DNA of 64,000 nt from Dickeya zeae NCPPB 2538 (GTDB lineage: Bacteria > Pseudomonadota > Gammaproteobacteria > Enterobacterales > Enterobacteriaceae): positions 184,265-248,264 of the forward strand of contig NZ_CM001977.1 of NCBI RefSeq assembly GCF_000406165.1. Reading direction: 5' to 3'. The notes under the pieces are model-generated. The model had not been told where the DNA came from. It made no database searches and saw only the letters and a program-made list of their open reading frames with translations. Shown one piece after another: positions 44,296 to 53,376 of this stretch. The stretch's first letter is position 1, and every line of letters starts with the position of its first letter. The translations under genes and the position numbers were made by a program.

Positions 44296-44311
44296 TACCC
44301 ATTAATGGGTA
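44296..44311. promoter_or_regulatory. Perfect 16-bp palindrome upstream of ubiE
   Basis: TACCCATTAATGGGTA is a perfect palindrome 35 bases before the ubiE start. CCATTAATG occurs once more just upstream (44286), so the half-site is repeated. It may be an operator; no known regulator is suggested by the sequence. Confidence 0.4.
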
Positions 44312-44346
44312 ATGCGATCCTGAAGTTGAAGAAGCAGGTGGATAAC

Positions 44347-45102
44347 ATGGTAGACGATTCGGATAAGACGACACATTTTGGTTTTCGCACGGTAGCGAAA
44401 GATGATAAGGAAGCCATGGTGGCGGATGTTTTTCATTCTGTGGCTGCCAAATATGACCTGATGAATGATCTGATGTCATTTGGCATTCACCGTGTCTGGA
44501 AACGGTTTACCATTGAATGCAGCGGTGTGCGCCGTGGCCAGCGCGTGCTGGACTTAGCGGGCGGCACTGGTGATCTTACCGCCAAATTCTCCCGTCTGGT
44601 GGGAGATGAAGGTGAAGTGGTATTGGCGGATATCAATGCGTCAATGCTGAAAGTAGGGCGCGAGAAGCTGCGCAATAACGGTGTGGTGGGCAATGTCAGT
44701 TATGTCCAGGCCAATGCGGAAGCGCTGCCGTTTCCGGAGAATTTTTTCGACTGTATTACTATCTCGTTCGGCTTGCGTAACGTCACCGAAAAAGAGCGAG
44801 CACTGCGCTCTATGTATCGGGTGCTGAAACCCGGTGGTCGCTTGCTGGTGCTTGAGTTCTCGAAACCTACCGTGAAGGCGTTGAGCAAAGTCTACGATGC
44901 CTACTCTTTCCACGTGTTGCCCCGTATTGGCGAAATGGTTGCCAGTGATGCCGGTAGTTACCGCTATCTGGCGGAATCCATTCGTATGCATCCCGACCAG
45001 GAGACATTGAAAGGGATGATGGTCGATGCCGGTTTTGACAGTGTGGATTACTTCAATCTGACCAGCGGTATCGTGGCGCTGCATCGCGGATTTAAATTCT
45101 GA
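44347..45102 (+). CDS. ubiE: Ubiquinone/menaquinone C-methyltransferase
   Basis: SAM-dependent C-methyltransferase acting in both ubiquinone and menaquinone synthesis. It has 251 residues, as in E. coli. KTTHFGFRTVAKDDK and VFHSVAAKYDLMNDLMSFG are N-terminal signatures, VLDLAGGTGDLTAKF binds SAM, and ITISFGLRNVT and LKPGGRLLVLEFSKP are conserved. The start at 44347 follows AGGTGG with a 7-base spacer, in preference to an upstream ATG at 44305. It is the first gene of ubiE-ubiJ-ubiB. Confidence 0.97.
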   Translation: MVDDSDKTTHFGFRTVAKDDKEAMVADVFHSVAAKYDLMNDLMSFGIHRVWKRFTIECSGVRRGQRVLDLAGGTGDLTAKFSRLVGDEGEVVLADINASMLKVGREKLRNNGVVGNVSYVQANAEALPFPENFFDCITISFGLRNVTEKERALRSMYRVLKPGGRLLVLEFSKPTVKALSKVYDAYSFHVLPRIGEMVASDAGSYRYLAESIRMHPDQETLKGMMVDAGFDSVDYFNLTSGIVALHRGFKF

Positions 45103-45115
45103 GTTGGATACACCC

Positions 45116-45724
45116 ATGTTGATAATGCCTGTGTTGACGGCGGCACTGGAAACAGCGCTCAACCAGCTTTTGTTCCGTGACCGGAGTCTGAAAGCCGCCC
45201 GTCAGCGTTTGCACGGAAAAACGTTGCGAGTGGATGTGGCGGAACTGGGCACCCCGTTGGTATTGGTTTTTTCCGAATATCGCCTGGATGTGGTGAGTCA
45301 GTGGGCAGAGCAGCCAGACTGTTGGCTGCAAACCCGCTTACCGGCATTGATGAAATTGCGCGACCGGCAGCAATTGTCTGCGCTGATGCGCAGTGGTGAA
45401 TTGGTGCTGGAAGGGGATATTCAGGTGGCGCAGCAGTTTGTCACCTTGCTGGATCTGGCGGAGTTTGACCCGGCAGAATGGCTGTCGCCCTGGCTGGGTG
45501 ATGTGGTGGCCGAAGGGCTGAGTCAGGCGGCGGGTAAGGTTGCGGGGACGTTGATGCGTTCAGCATGCCGCCAGCAGCAGGCGCTGTCGGAAACCGTAAC
45601 TGAGGAGTGGCGTCTGGCACCCGGCAAGCTGGAGGCGCTCTGGTTTGCTGACGAGGTGGAAGCGTTGGCGCAATCGGTGGAGGCGCTGTCCGTCAGGCTG
45701 GCAAAACTGGAGGGAGCGCCATGA
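45116..45724 (+). CDS. ubiJ: Ubiquinone biosynthesis accessory factor UbiJ
   Basis: 202 residues with an N-terminal SCP2-type lipid-binding domain (about 1-110, including LRDRQQLSALMRSGELVLEGDIQVAQQF) and a C-terminal helical part (TEEWRLAPGKLEALWF). With UbiK it supports the soluble Ubi complex by holding hydrophobic intermediates. The start is placed at 45116; an ATG three codons later is equally plausible. It overlaps ubiB by four bases (ATGA), 13 bases after ubiE. Confidence 0.92.
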   Translation: MLIMPVLTAALETALNQLLFRDRSLKAARQRLHGKTLRVDVAELGTPLVLVFSEYRLDVVSQWAEQPDCWLQTRLPALMKLRDRQQLSALMRSGELVLEGDIQVAQQFVTLLDLAEFDPAEWLSPWLGDVVAEGLSQAAGKVAGTLMRSACRQQQALSETVTEEWRLAPGKLEALWFADEVEALAQSVEALSVRLAKLEGAP

Positions 45725-47358
45725 CACCGGGAGAATTATTGCGGTTGTACCGGATTATCCGGGTGTTGCTGAGCTACGGACTGGATGAGTTGATCCCGCG
45801 TATTCCTCTCACCATGCCGCTACGCCTTTGGCGTTGTTTATTGTTCTGGTTACCGAATCGTCACAAAGGTCAGCCACTGGGCGAGCGTCTGCGACTGGCG
45901 TTACAGGAGCTGGGGCCGGTGTGGATCAAGTTCGGTCAGATGATGTCCACACGCCGTGATCTCTTTCCTCCGGCCATTGCCGATCAACTGGCGATGCTGC
46001 AAGACCAGGTTGAGCCGTTTGATGGTGAACTGGCTCGTCACCAGATTGAAACGTCGATGGGCGGCAAGCTGGAAACCTGGTTTGATGATTTTGATGCTAA
46101 GCCGCTGGCATCGGCGTCGATAGCTCAGGTGCATACCGCCAGACTGAAAACGACGGGTAAAGCGATCGTCATCAAAGTCATTCGCCCGGATATATTGCCG
46201 GTCATCAAGGCTGACATGCGCCTGATGAATCGGTTGGCTGGCTGGTTACCGCTATTGCTGCCGGATGGCCGTCGCTTGCGACCACGTGAAGTGGTACGCG
46301 ATTACGAAAAAACGCTGTTGGATGAGCTGAACCTGCTGCGTGAAGCGGCCAACGCCATCCAGTTGCGGCGAAACTTTGAAAACAGCCCGATGTTGTACGT
46401 CCCAGAGGTGTACTCCGATTACTGCAACGAACAGGTGCTGGTCATGGAGCGTATCTACGGTATTCCGGTATCGGACATCGATGCGTTGAAGCGGCATGGC
46501 GTTAATATGCCGTTGCTGGCTGAGCGTGGTGTGCAGGTCTTTTTCACTCAGGTATTCCGCGACAGCTTTTTCCATGCCGATATGCACCCCGGCAATATCT
46601 TCATCAGTTATGAACATCCGGAAGATCCGCAATATATCGGGATTGACTGCGGGATTGTCGGCTCGCTGAATAAAGAAGATAAGCGCTATCTGGCAGAGAA
46701 CTTTATTGCTTTTTTCAACCGTGACTACCGTCGCGTCGCTGAATTGCACGTAGATTCTGGCTGGGTACCGGCTGATACCAACGTAGAAGAGTTCGAATTT
46801 GCTATCCGTACCGTTTGTGAGCCCATTTTTGAAAAGCCGTTAGCAGAAATTTCTTTCGGTCATGTATTATTGAACCTCTTTAATACGGCGCGTCGCTTCA
46901 ATATGGAAGTGCAACCCCAGTTGGTGTTGCTCCAGAAGACGTTACTGTACATTGAGGGAGTCGGGCGTCAGCTCTACCCTCAGCTGGATTTGTGGAAGAC
47001 GGCGAAGCCCTTTCTTGAAACCTGGCTGAAGGATCAGGTCGGCTTGCCTGCCATGTTGCGGGCATTTAAAGAGAAAGCGCCGTTTTGGGCAGAAAAGCTG
47101 CCCGAGATTCCCGAATTGTTCTACGACAGTTTACGTCAGCATAAAATGTTGAAGCAGAACATGGAGTTATTGACCGGCGAGTTGCGTTCGCAACGTACCC
47201 GTCATGGTCAGGCTCGGTATCTGCTGGGCGTGGGGGCGACGTTGCTGCTGAGCGGGACGATACTGCTGGTGAGCCAGGTCGAAGCGGATATTGTTCCGGC
47301 TGGCTTGTTTGCCGCGGGTTTTGTGGCCTGGATTATCGGCTGGCGCAGTACTCGCTGA
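45721..47358 (+). CDS. ubiB: Ubiquinone biosynthesis regulatory kinase-like protein UbiB
   Basis: A 545-residue ABC1/ADCK-family protein required for ubiquinone production. WIKFGQMMSTRRDLFPP is the KxGQ motif, ASASIAQVHTARL the alanine-rich loop, DMHPGNIF the catalytic loop and IDCGIVG the metal-binding Asp. Two transmembrane helices occur at the C-terminus (about 498-540, LLGVGATLLLSGTILLV and VPAGLFAAGFVAWIIGW). It is translationally coupled to ubiJ. Confidence 0.97.
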   Translation: MTPGELLRLYRIIRVLLSYGLDELIPRIPLTMPLRLWRCLLFWLPNRHKGQPLGERLRLALQELGPVWIKFGQMMSTRRDLFPPAIADQLAMLQDQVEPFDGELARHQIETSMGGKLETWFDDFDAKPLASASIAQVHTARLKTTGKAIVIKVIRPDILPVIKADMRLMNRLAGWLPLLLPDGRRLRPREVVRDYEKTLLDELNLLREAANAIQLRRNFENSPMLYVPEVYSDYCNEQVLVMERIYGIPVSDIDALKRHGVNMPLLAERGVQVFFTQVFRDSFFHADMHPGNIFISYEHPEDPQYIGIDCGIVGSLNKEDKRYLAENFIAFFNRDYRRVAELHVDSGWVPADTNVEEFEFAIRTVCEPIFEKPLAEISFGHVLLNLFNTARRFNMEVQPQLVLLQKTLLYIEGVGRQLYPQLDLWKTAKPFLETWLKDQVGLPAMLRAFKEKAPFWAEKLPEIPELFYDSLRQHKMLKQNMELLTGELRSQRTRHGQARYLLGVGATLLLSGTILLVSQVEADIVPAGLFAAGFVAWIIGWRSTR

Positions 47359-47455
47359 ACCGTTGTACCCGTTGAATAAACGCCTCATTAGTATCCCGAT
47401 GTTGACTGATGAGCGTGTTACATGAATTCCTTTTGAGTAAAGAGGTAAGCACAGT

Positions 47456-47710
47456 ATGGGCGGTATTAGTATCTGGAATCTATTGATTATCGGGGTGATC
47501 GTGGTGTTGCTGTTCGGCACCAATAAGCTGAGAACCCTGGGCTCAGACTTGGGCGCGTCAATCAAAGGCTTCAAGAAAGCAATGAGTGACGATCAGCCTG
47601 CTGCCAATGATGACAAGCAACAAGACGCTGACTTTGCGACTAAATCCATTTCGGAGCATAAGCCGCAGGCAAGTCAGGAAGAGAAAAGCCAGCATAAAGA
47701 GCAGGTGTAA
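47456..47710 (+). CDS. tatA: Twin-arginine translocase subunit TatA
   Basis: 84 residues: N-terminal transmembrane helix (IWNLLIIGVIVVLLFGTNKL), amphipathic helix (RTLGSDLGASIKGFKKAM) and an acidic/polar tail. It forms the size-variable pore for folded Tat substrates. AGAGGTAAGCACAGT precedes the ATG. It is the first gene of tatABC, with three bases to tatB. A 97-base gap from ubiB may contain the tat promoter. Confidence 0.97.
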   Translation: MGGISIWNLLIIGVIVVLLFGTNKLRTLGSDLGASIKGFKKAMSDDQPAANDDKQQDADFATKSISEHKPQASQEEKSQHKEQV

Positions 47711-47713
47711 CCG

Positions 47714-48358
47714 GTGTTTGATATCGGGTTTAGTGAACTGCTGTTGGTGATGGTGATAGGCCTGGTGGTACTGGGACCTGAACGCCTGCCGATAGCGGTA
47801 AAAACGGTGGCCGGGTGGATACGGGCGCTGCGCTCGCTGGCATCGACGGTACAAAATGAACTGGCGCAGGAGATGAAACTGCAGGAATTGCAGGAAAGCC
47901 TGAAAAAAGTGGAACAGGCCAGCCAGTTGCAAAATTTGTCGCCGGAGCTGAAAGCATCGATGGATGAGCTGAAAGAGGCCGCCGAAGCGATGAAGCGTCC
48001 GCACAGTATCAAGCTGGATAACAGTGATGCGCCAGGGCATGTGCCGCTTGCCGATCCAGAAGCTGCGCATGATGGCGTGCTGGAAGTTGAGCTGAAAGCG
48101 CAAAACCATGCGCAGCAGAATGTGATGCCAGATGTGGCTCCCCCCTCTTCCGTTGCGGCTGTTCCGGCTACTGGGTCGGCTGCGCAGGCAGAAATACAGG
48201 CAGAGACAAAGGTGTCGAGCGTACCAGAGTCAAATGTACCTGTGTCGGCGGTGCCGGTATCAGAAAACGTCAGCCATACTGCCAGCCATACTGAAAGCAA
48301 GGCCAAATCTGAGTCGGTGCCGCCCGCTTCTTCTTCTCAACCTTCTGGTGATCGTTAA
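47714..48358 (+). CDS. tatB: Twin-arginine translocase subunit TatB
   Basis: 214 residues. An N-terminal helix (FDIGFSELLLVMVIGLVVLGP) and amphipathic helix (AGWIRALRSLASTVQNELAQEM) form the substrate-receptor part with TatC. The tail is long and low-complexity; its last about 75 residues are Val/Ser/Ala/Pro/Glu rich and include short repeats such as VPVSAVPVS and HTASHTES. E. coli TatB is 171 residues, so the tail is extended. It starts with GTG, three bases after tatA, and ends three bases before tatC. Confidence 0.96.
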   Translation: MFDIGFSELLLVMVIGLVVLGPERLPIAVKTVAGWIRALRSLASTVQNELAQEMKLQELQESLKKVEQASQLQNLSPELKASMDELKEAAEAMKRPHSIKLDNSDAPGHVPLADPEAAHDGVLEVELKAQNHAQQNVMPDVAPPSSVAAVPATGSAAQAEIQAETKVSSVPESNVPVSAVPVSENVSHTASHTESKAKSESVPPASSSQPSGDR

Positions 48359-48361
48359 CCT

Positions 48362-49135
48362 ATGGCTGTTGATCAAACTCAACCGCTGATAAGCCATCTG
48401 ATCGAACTGCGTAAGCGGTTGTTAAATAGCATTATCAGCGTACTGGTCGTGTTTCTGGCACTGGTTTACTTTGCCAATGACATCTATCAGTTTGTCTCTG
48501 CGCCGCTCATTAAACAACTGCCGGCCGGGGCCAGCATGATTGCGACCGATGTGGCCTCGCCGTTTTTCACCCCGATAAAGCTGACGCTGATCGTGTCGGT
48601 GTTTTTATCTGCGCCATTGGTGTTGTATCAGGTGTGGGCGTTTGTGGCTCCCGCCTTGTACAAGCATGAACGTCGTTTGATGATGCCGTTGCTGGTGTCC
48701 AGCAGCCTGTTGTTTTACATGGGAATGGCGTTCGCTTATTTCATCGTCTTTCCGCTGGCGTTCAGTTTCTTTGCCCAGACCGCGCCGAAGGGAGTATTGA
48801 TTGCGACCGATATCAATAACTACCTTGATTTCGTCATGGCGCTATTTATGGCGTTCGGTGTGTCGTTCGAAGTACCGGTCGCTATCGTGTTGCTGTGCTG
48901 GAGCGGCGTCGTTACACCGGAAAGTCTGAAACAGAAACGGCCTTATGTGTTGGTGGGGGCGTTTGTGGTGGGCATGTTGTTAACGCCACCGGATGTGTTC
49001 TCCCAGACACTGCTGGCCATTCCGATGTATTTGCTGTTTGAAATCGGCGTGTTTTTCGCCCGGTTCTACGTTGGTAAACGGCGTCGGCCGGAAGAAGAAG
49101 AGGAAGACGTTGACGAGTCTGCGCCGTCTTCCTGA
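48362..49135 (+). CDS. tatC: Twin-arginine translocase subunit TatC
   Basis: A 257-residue protein with six transmembrane helices that binds twin-arginine signal peptides. PLISHLIELRKRLLNSI is the cytoplasmic N-terminal signature, ATDVASPFFTPIKL lies in the first periplasmic loop with the conserved FxPI-like motif, and the tail ends in a run of Glu/Asp (EEEEEDVDE). It is the last gene of tatABC; a terminator separates it from tatD. Confidence 0.97.
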   Translation: MAVDQTQPLISHLIELRKRLLNSIISVLVVFLALVYFANDIYQFVSAPLIKQLPAGASMIATDVASPFFTPIKLTLIVSVFLSAPLVLYQVWAFVAPALYKHERRLMMPLLVSSSLLFYMGMAFAYFIVFPLAFSFFAQTAPKGVLIATDINNYLDFVMALFMAFGVSFEVPVAIVLLCWSGVVTPESLKQKRPYVLVGAFVVGMLLTPPDVFSQTLLAIPMYLLFEIGVFFARFYVGKRRRPEEEEEDVDESAPSS

Positions 49136-49173
49136 GTGACGCTTCGCCGTTAAACGGCGGTCTTCTTACTGTG

Positions 49174-49201
49174 ACACCTCTTTCGGGAGGTGTTGTTTTT
49201 T
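49174..49201 (+). terminator. Intrinsic terminator after tatABC
   Basis: ACACCTC and GAGGTGT pair around TTTCGG, followed by TGTTTTTT. A second small inverted repeat, CGCCGTT-A-AACGGCG, lies at 49145-49159 just before it. Confidence 0.82.
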
Positions 49202-49246
49202 GGGGGTCCACGGTGATCACCATAACGGATTTTGGGATATCAGCGC

Positions 49247-50041
49247 ATGTTCGATATTGGCGTTAATCTGACCAGCCCACAGTTTCGTTCAGACCGCGAG
49301 CAGGTGGTGAGCAGGGCGCGTCAGGCAGGTGTGACGGGCTTGTTATTGACCGGAACCAATGCCAGCGAGAGTGAGCAGGCCTACCTGCTCGCCGCGCAAT
49401 ATCCCGATTACTGTTGGTCAACCGCCGGTGTGCATCCACATGATGCCAGCAGCTGGAGTGATGATACGGCGGCGCTGATTCACCAACTGGCAGGACGTGA
49501 GCAGGTGCTGGCGATTGGCGAATGCGGGTTAGATTTTAACCGTAACTTTTCCACCCCCGAAGAACAGGAACTGGCATTCAGCGCACAACTGGCGATTGCC
49601 GCTGAGCATGACATGCCAGTGTTTTTACACTGCCGCGATGCGCATGTGCGTTTTATGGCGCTGCTGACGCCATGGCTCGATAAACTGCCCGCGGCGGTGT
49701 TGCACTGTTTTACCGGCTCAGGCGACGAACTGGATGAGTGCCTGCGTGCCGGATTGATGATCGGCATTACCGGCTGGGTGTGTGATGAACGTCGTGGGTT
49801 GGCGCTACGCGAGCTACTCCCCCGGATTCCGGACGATCGGTTGTTGCTGGAAACCGATGCGCCCTATCTGTTACCCCGGGATTTACATCCTAAACCTGCA
49901 TCCCGCCGTAACGAACCCTGTTTTCTGCTGCATATCGTCCATCAGGTTGCGCTCTGGCGTGGCCAGGATGCGCAATGGCTGGGCAGAAATGTGGATGAAA
50001 ACGCCCGTCGGATTTTCCGCCCGGGCCAGAAAGGAGAATAA
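49247..50041 (+). CDS. tatD: TatD family metal-dependent DNase
   Basis: A 264-residue amidohydrolase-fold nuclease; E. coli TatD is a 3'-5' exonuclease and is not needed for Tat export. FDIGVNLTSPQF is the first metal site (HxH-type position replaced by N-x-T, as in TatD), AIGECGLDFNRN carries the Glu, FLHCRDAH and LHCFTG the histidines, and LETDAPYLLPRD the C-terminal Asp. The start at 49247 matches the family. It overlaps the hemB region by one base. Confidence 0.95.
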   Translation: MFDIGVNLTSPQFRSDREQVVSRARQAGVTGLLLTGTNASESEQAYLLAAQYPDYCWSTAGVHPHDASSWSDDTAALIHQLAGREQVLAIGECGLDFNRNFSTPEEQELAFSAQLAIAAEHDMPVFLHCRDAHVRFMALLTPWLDKLPAAVLHCFTGSGDELDECLRAGLMIGITGWVCDERRGLALRELLPRIPDDRLLLETDAPYLLPRDLHPKPASRRNEPCFLLHIVHQVALWRGQDAQWLGRNVDENARRIFRPGQKGE

Positions 50042-50043
50042 TG

Positions 50044-51066
50044 ATGAGTAATGTTTTTCCCGGTGCGTTTCCAGGACGTCGCCTGCGCCGTCTGCGTCGC
50101 CATGATTTCAGCCGCCGTCTGGTGGCAGAACATCAGGTTACGGTTAACGACCTCATCTATCCGGTGTTTGTCATGGAAGGCAAGCAGGGACGTCAGGAAG
50201 TACCCTCCATGCCGGGCGTGTATCGCCTGACCATTGATGAGCTGGTAAGAGAAGCGGAAGTGATTGCCAAACTGGGTATCCCAGTGCTGTCGCTGTTCCC
50301 GGTGATCGAAGCGGATAAAAAGTCGTTGCTGGCTGAAGAGGCCTACAATCCGGATGGGTTGGTGCAGCGTGCGGTGCGTGCGCTGAAAGATGCCGTGCCG
50401 GAACTAGGGCTGCTGACCGATGTGGCGCTGGATCCTTACACGACTCACGGCCAGGATGGTGTCATTGATGAAGACGGCTATGTGGTCAACGACATTACCA
50501 AAGAGATTCTGGTGCGTCAGGCGTTATCTCACGCGCAAGCTGGTGCGGAGATCGTGGCCCCCAGCGACATGATGGATGGCCGAATCGGTGCGATTCGCGA
50601 ACAGTTGGAAGAGCAAGGGCTGGTGAATACCCAGATCATGGCGTATTCCGCCAAGTACGCGTCTTGTTACTACGGGCCGTTCCGCGATGCATTGGGTTCC
50701 TCGGGCAACCTGAAAGGCGGCAACAAGAAAACCTATCAGATGGATCCGGCCAACACTAATGAGGCGTTGCAGGAGATCGCACAGGATCTGCAAGAAGGCG
50801 CTGATATGGTGATGGTGAAACCGGGTATGCCGTATCTGGATGTGGTCCGGCGGGTGAAGGACACCTTCGGTGTGCCGACCTTTGCTTATCAGGTATCTGG
50901 TGAGTATGCGATGCAGATGGCGGCAATCCAGAATGGCTGGCTGCAAGAACAGCCGCTGGTGATGGAATCGCTGCTGTGCTTCAAGCGTGCCGGTGCAGAT
51001 GGGGTGCTGACCTATTTCGCTAAACGCGTGGCCGAATGGCTGCGTGACGACGCGTTACGCCGCTGA
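50044..51066 (+). CDS. hemB: Delta-aminolevulinic acid dehydratase, Pseudomonas-type (Mg-dependent)
   Basis: Condenses two 5-aminolevulinate molecules to porphobilinogen in heme synthesis. It has 340 residues. The active-site metal segment is D126-V-A-L-D-PYTTHGQDG, with aspartates where the E. coli zinc enzyme has cysteines (DxCxCxxx). This is the cysteine-free, magnesium-activated class seen in Pseudomonas. Schiff-base lysines are in YSAKYASCYYGPFR and MVMVKPGMPYLD. The ATG at 50044 follows AAAGGAGA; an overlapping ATG at 50041 is possible. It forms a tatD-hemB pair. Confidence 0.96.
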   Translation: MSNVFPGAFPGRRLRRLRRHDFSRRLVAEHQVTVNDLIYPVFVMEGKQGRQEVPSMPGVYRLTIDELVREAEVIAKLGIPVLSLFPVIEADKKSLLAEEAYNPDGLVQRAVRALKDAVPELGLLTDVALDPYTTHGQDGVIDEDGYVVNDITKEILVRQALSHAQAGAEIVAPSDMMDGRIGAIREQLEEQGLVNTQIMAYSAKYASCYYGPFRDALGSSGNLKGGNKKTYQMDPANTNEALQEIAQDLQEGADMVMVKPGMPYLDVVRRVKDTFGVPTFAYQVSGEYAMQMAAIQNGWLQEQPLVMESLLCFKRAGADGVLTYFAKRVAEWLRDDALRR

Positions 51067-51138
51067 TGGCATCACGGTAATCACCGTACTGTAATTACTG
51101 TTGATGACAGCATGCCGTCAGGGCCAGGCCCTGACGGT

Positions 51139-51627
51139 TCAGACTTTTCGAAACTGACGATTGTCGATACTCTGGCGTACCTGCTTGTTCAGTAAATTGA
51201 GCAGCAGCATGGAGCGTGCCTCGCCATCCGGCTCGGTATAGATGGCCTCTAAGCCACTGAATACCCCTTCGGTGATGGTGACCTGATCGCCGGGTTGAGG
51301 TGTTTCCGGGTCGACATGGGTGGTGCACTGATGGTGTTGCAAATCCTCAATCACCTGCTGAGGGACCAACGCCGGCAGGTTGCCGAAACGGACAAAATGA
51401 CTCACGCCACGAGTTGAACTGATGGTAGTGGTGTGTATGTGCTCCGGGTCGAATTCAACGAACAGATAATTGGGGAACAGCGGTTCGCTGACCTCGGTTC
51501 GTTTTCCTCGTACGATTTTCTCCAGCGCGATCATCGGGCTCAGGCAGACCACGTCCTGACGCTCCAGATGTTCTTTGGCCCGTAACAATTGGCCGCGCTT
51601 GCAATAAAGTAGGTACCAGGCTCGCAT
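51139..51627 (-). CDS. rfaH: Transcription antiterminator RfaH
   Basis: A 162-residue NusG paralogue that binds RNA polymerase at ops sites and prevents termination in long operons for LPS, capsule and toxins. The NGN domain starts MRAWYLLYCKRGQL; LEKIVRGKRTEVSEPLFPNYLFVEF and STRGVSHFVRFG are conserved. The KOW domain that refolds (GDQVTITEGVFSGLEAIY, then MLLLNLLNKQV) is intact. The start at 51627 is the family start; a longer frame reaches 51795. It is divergent from ubiD and shares the window with the LPS core operons it may control. Confidence 0.97.
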   Translation of the reverse strand: MRAWYLLYCKRGQLLRAKEHLERQDVVCLSPMIALEKIVRGKRTEVSEPLFPNYLFVEFDPEHIHTTTISSTRGVSHFVRFGNLPALVPQQVIEDLQHHQCTTHVDPETPQPGDQVTITEGVFSGLEAIYTEPDGEARSMLLLNLLNKQVRQSIDNRQFRKV

Positions 51628-51830
51628 AGTTTCACTTTTTTCTGTGGCTTTTATCGCGGGAGAGGATAGCAAAAGCGTTACGCCTTGCGGGATAAAATTG
51701 TTGGGGGAAATTCCTAAATATAGGCAGTGTTGATTATCCGTATCAGCGGGGCTGGTGCCAGAAATAGCATGGTCGGTAAGCGACAGCATGACCAAGAGCC
51801 TTTATAATACCTCCACCACTGACCTTTCTG

Positions 51831-53327
51831 ATGATCAGCATGAAATACCGTGACTTACGTGAATTTCTCGCACAGCTCGAAGCGAGAGGCGAACTCAAAC
51901 GCATCCACCAACCGATAGATCCTTATTTGGAAATAACGGAAATTGCCGATCGCACCTTGCGTGCCGGAGGCCCGGCTTTGCTGTTTGAAAATCCCAAAGG
52001 TTACGCTATGCCAGTGCTGTGCAACCTGTTCGGTACGCCTAAACGCGTGGCGTTAGGAATGGGGCAGGAAGACGTCGGCGCGTTGCGGGATGTCGGCCGC
52101 TTGCTGGCGTTTTTGAAAGAGCCTGAGCCGCCACGCGGTTTTCGCGATCTGGTGGATAAGCTGCCCAAATTTCGCCAGGTGCTGAATATGCCGACTAAGC
52201 GCCTTTCGAACGCGCCCTGTCAGGAACAGGTGTGGGAAGGCGAAGAGGTGGATCTGGGGCGGATTCCGATCATGCATTGCTGGCCGGGCGATGTCGCCCC
52301 GTTGGTCACCTGGGGACTGACGGTGACGCGTGGGCCCTTCAAAGAGCGTCAGAATCTGGGGATTTACCGCCAGCAGCTGATTGGTCGCAACAAACTGATT
52401 ATGCGCTGGTTGTCACACCGGGGCGGTGCACTGGATTTTCAGGAGTGGTGCCAGCAGCATCCCGGTGAGCGCTTTCCGGTCGCTGTGGCGTTGGGCGCTG
52501 ATCCGGCTACGATCCTCGGGGCGGTAACGCCAGTGCCGGATACGCTGTCTGAATATGCCTTTGCCGGGTTGTTGCGTGGTCACAAGACGGAAGTGGTCAA
52601 ATGTCTGTCCTGTGATCTGGAAGTACCGGCCAGTGCTGAAATTGTGCTGGAGGGCTATATCGACGCGGATGAAATCGCGCCGGAAGGACCTTATGGCGAT
52701 CATACTGGCTATTACAACGAAGTGGATCATTTTCCTGTCTTTACCGTCACGCATGTTACCCAGCGTCGTGACGCTATTTACCATTCCACTTATACCGGCC
52801 GCCCGCCTGATGAACCGGCGGTGCTGGGGGTGGCGCTGAACGAAGTGTTCGTACCGCTGTTACAAAAGCAGTTCCCGGAAATCGTCGACTTCTATTTGCC
52901 TCCGGAGGGCTGTTCTTACCGTCTGGCGGTCGTTACTATGAAAAAACAGTATGCCGGGCACGCTAAACGGGTGATGATGGGCGTCTGGTCTTTTTTACGC
53001 CAGTTTATGTATACCAAGTTTGTTATCGTCTGCGATGACGATATTAATGCCCGCGACTGGAAAGATGTGATCTGGGCGATCACTACGCGTATGGATCCGG
53101 CGCGTGATACGTTGCTGGTGGAAAATACGCCAATCGACTACCTGGATTTTGCTTCACCGGTTTCTGGGCTCGGATCCAAAATGGGTCTGGATGCAACCAA
53201 TAAATGGCCGGGAGAAACACAGCGTGAATGGGGTCATCCTATTACCAAAGATCCGTCGGTTGTCGCCCGTGTGGATGCCATATGGGACGAGTTAGCCATA
53301 TTGAATAACAGTGGTAAGCCGCGCTGA
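51831..53327 (+). CDS. ubiD: 3-octaprenyl-4-hydroxybenzoate decarboxylase
   Basis: Prenylated-FMN-dependent decarboxylase of ubiquinone synthesis, needing UbiX for its cofactor. It has 498 residues (E. coli 497). LEITEIADRTLRAGGPALLFENPKG, GIYRQQLIGRNKLIMRWL, APEGPYGDHTGYYNE (conserved active-site Glu region) and STYTGRPPDEPAVLG match the family. MISMKY parallels the E. coli MDAMKY start; the inner Met at 51840 is an alternative. fre follows 49 bases later. Confidence 0.97.
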   Translation: MISMKYRDLREFLAQLEARGELKRIHQPIDPYLEITEIADRTLRAGGPALLFENPKGYAMPVLCNLFGTPKRVALGMGQEDVGALRDVGRLLAFLKEPEPPRGFRDLVDKLPKFRQVLNMPTKRLSNAPCQEQVWEGEEVDLGRIPIMHCWPGDVAPLVTWGLTVTRGPFKERQNLGIYRQQLIGRNKLIMRWLSHRGGALDFQEWCQQHPGERFPVAVALGADPATILGAVTPVPDTLSEYAFAGLLRGHKTEVVKCLSCDLEVPASAEIVLEGYIDADEIAPEGPYGDHTGYYNEVDHFPVFTVTHVTQRRDAIYHSTYTGRPPDEPAVLGVALNEVFVPLLQKQFPEIVDFYLPPEGCSYRLAVVTMKKQYAGHAKRVMMGVWSFLRQFMYTKFVIVCDDDINARDWKDVIWAITTRMDPARDTLLVENTPIDYLDFASPVSGLGSKMGLDATNKWPGETQREWGHPITKDPSVVARVDAIWDELAILNNSGKPR

Positions 53328-53376
53328 CGGCGCTTATCCTGTTCCCCATTTTGCTTTGACCCTACAGAGGGATCGC

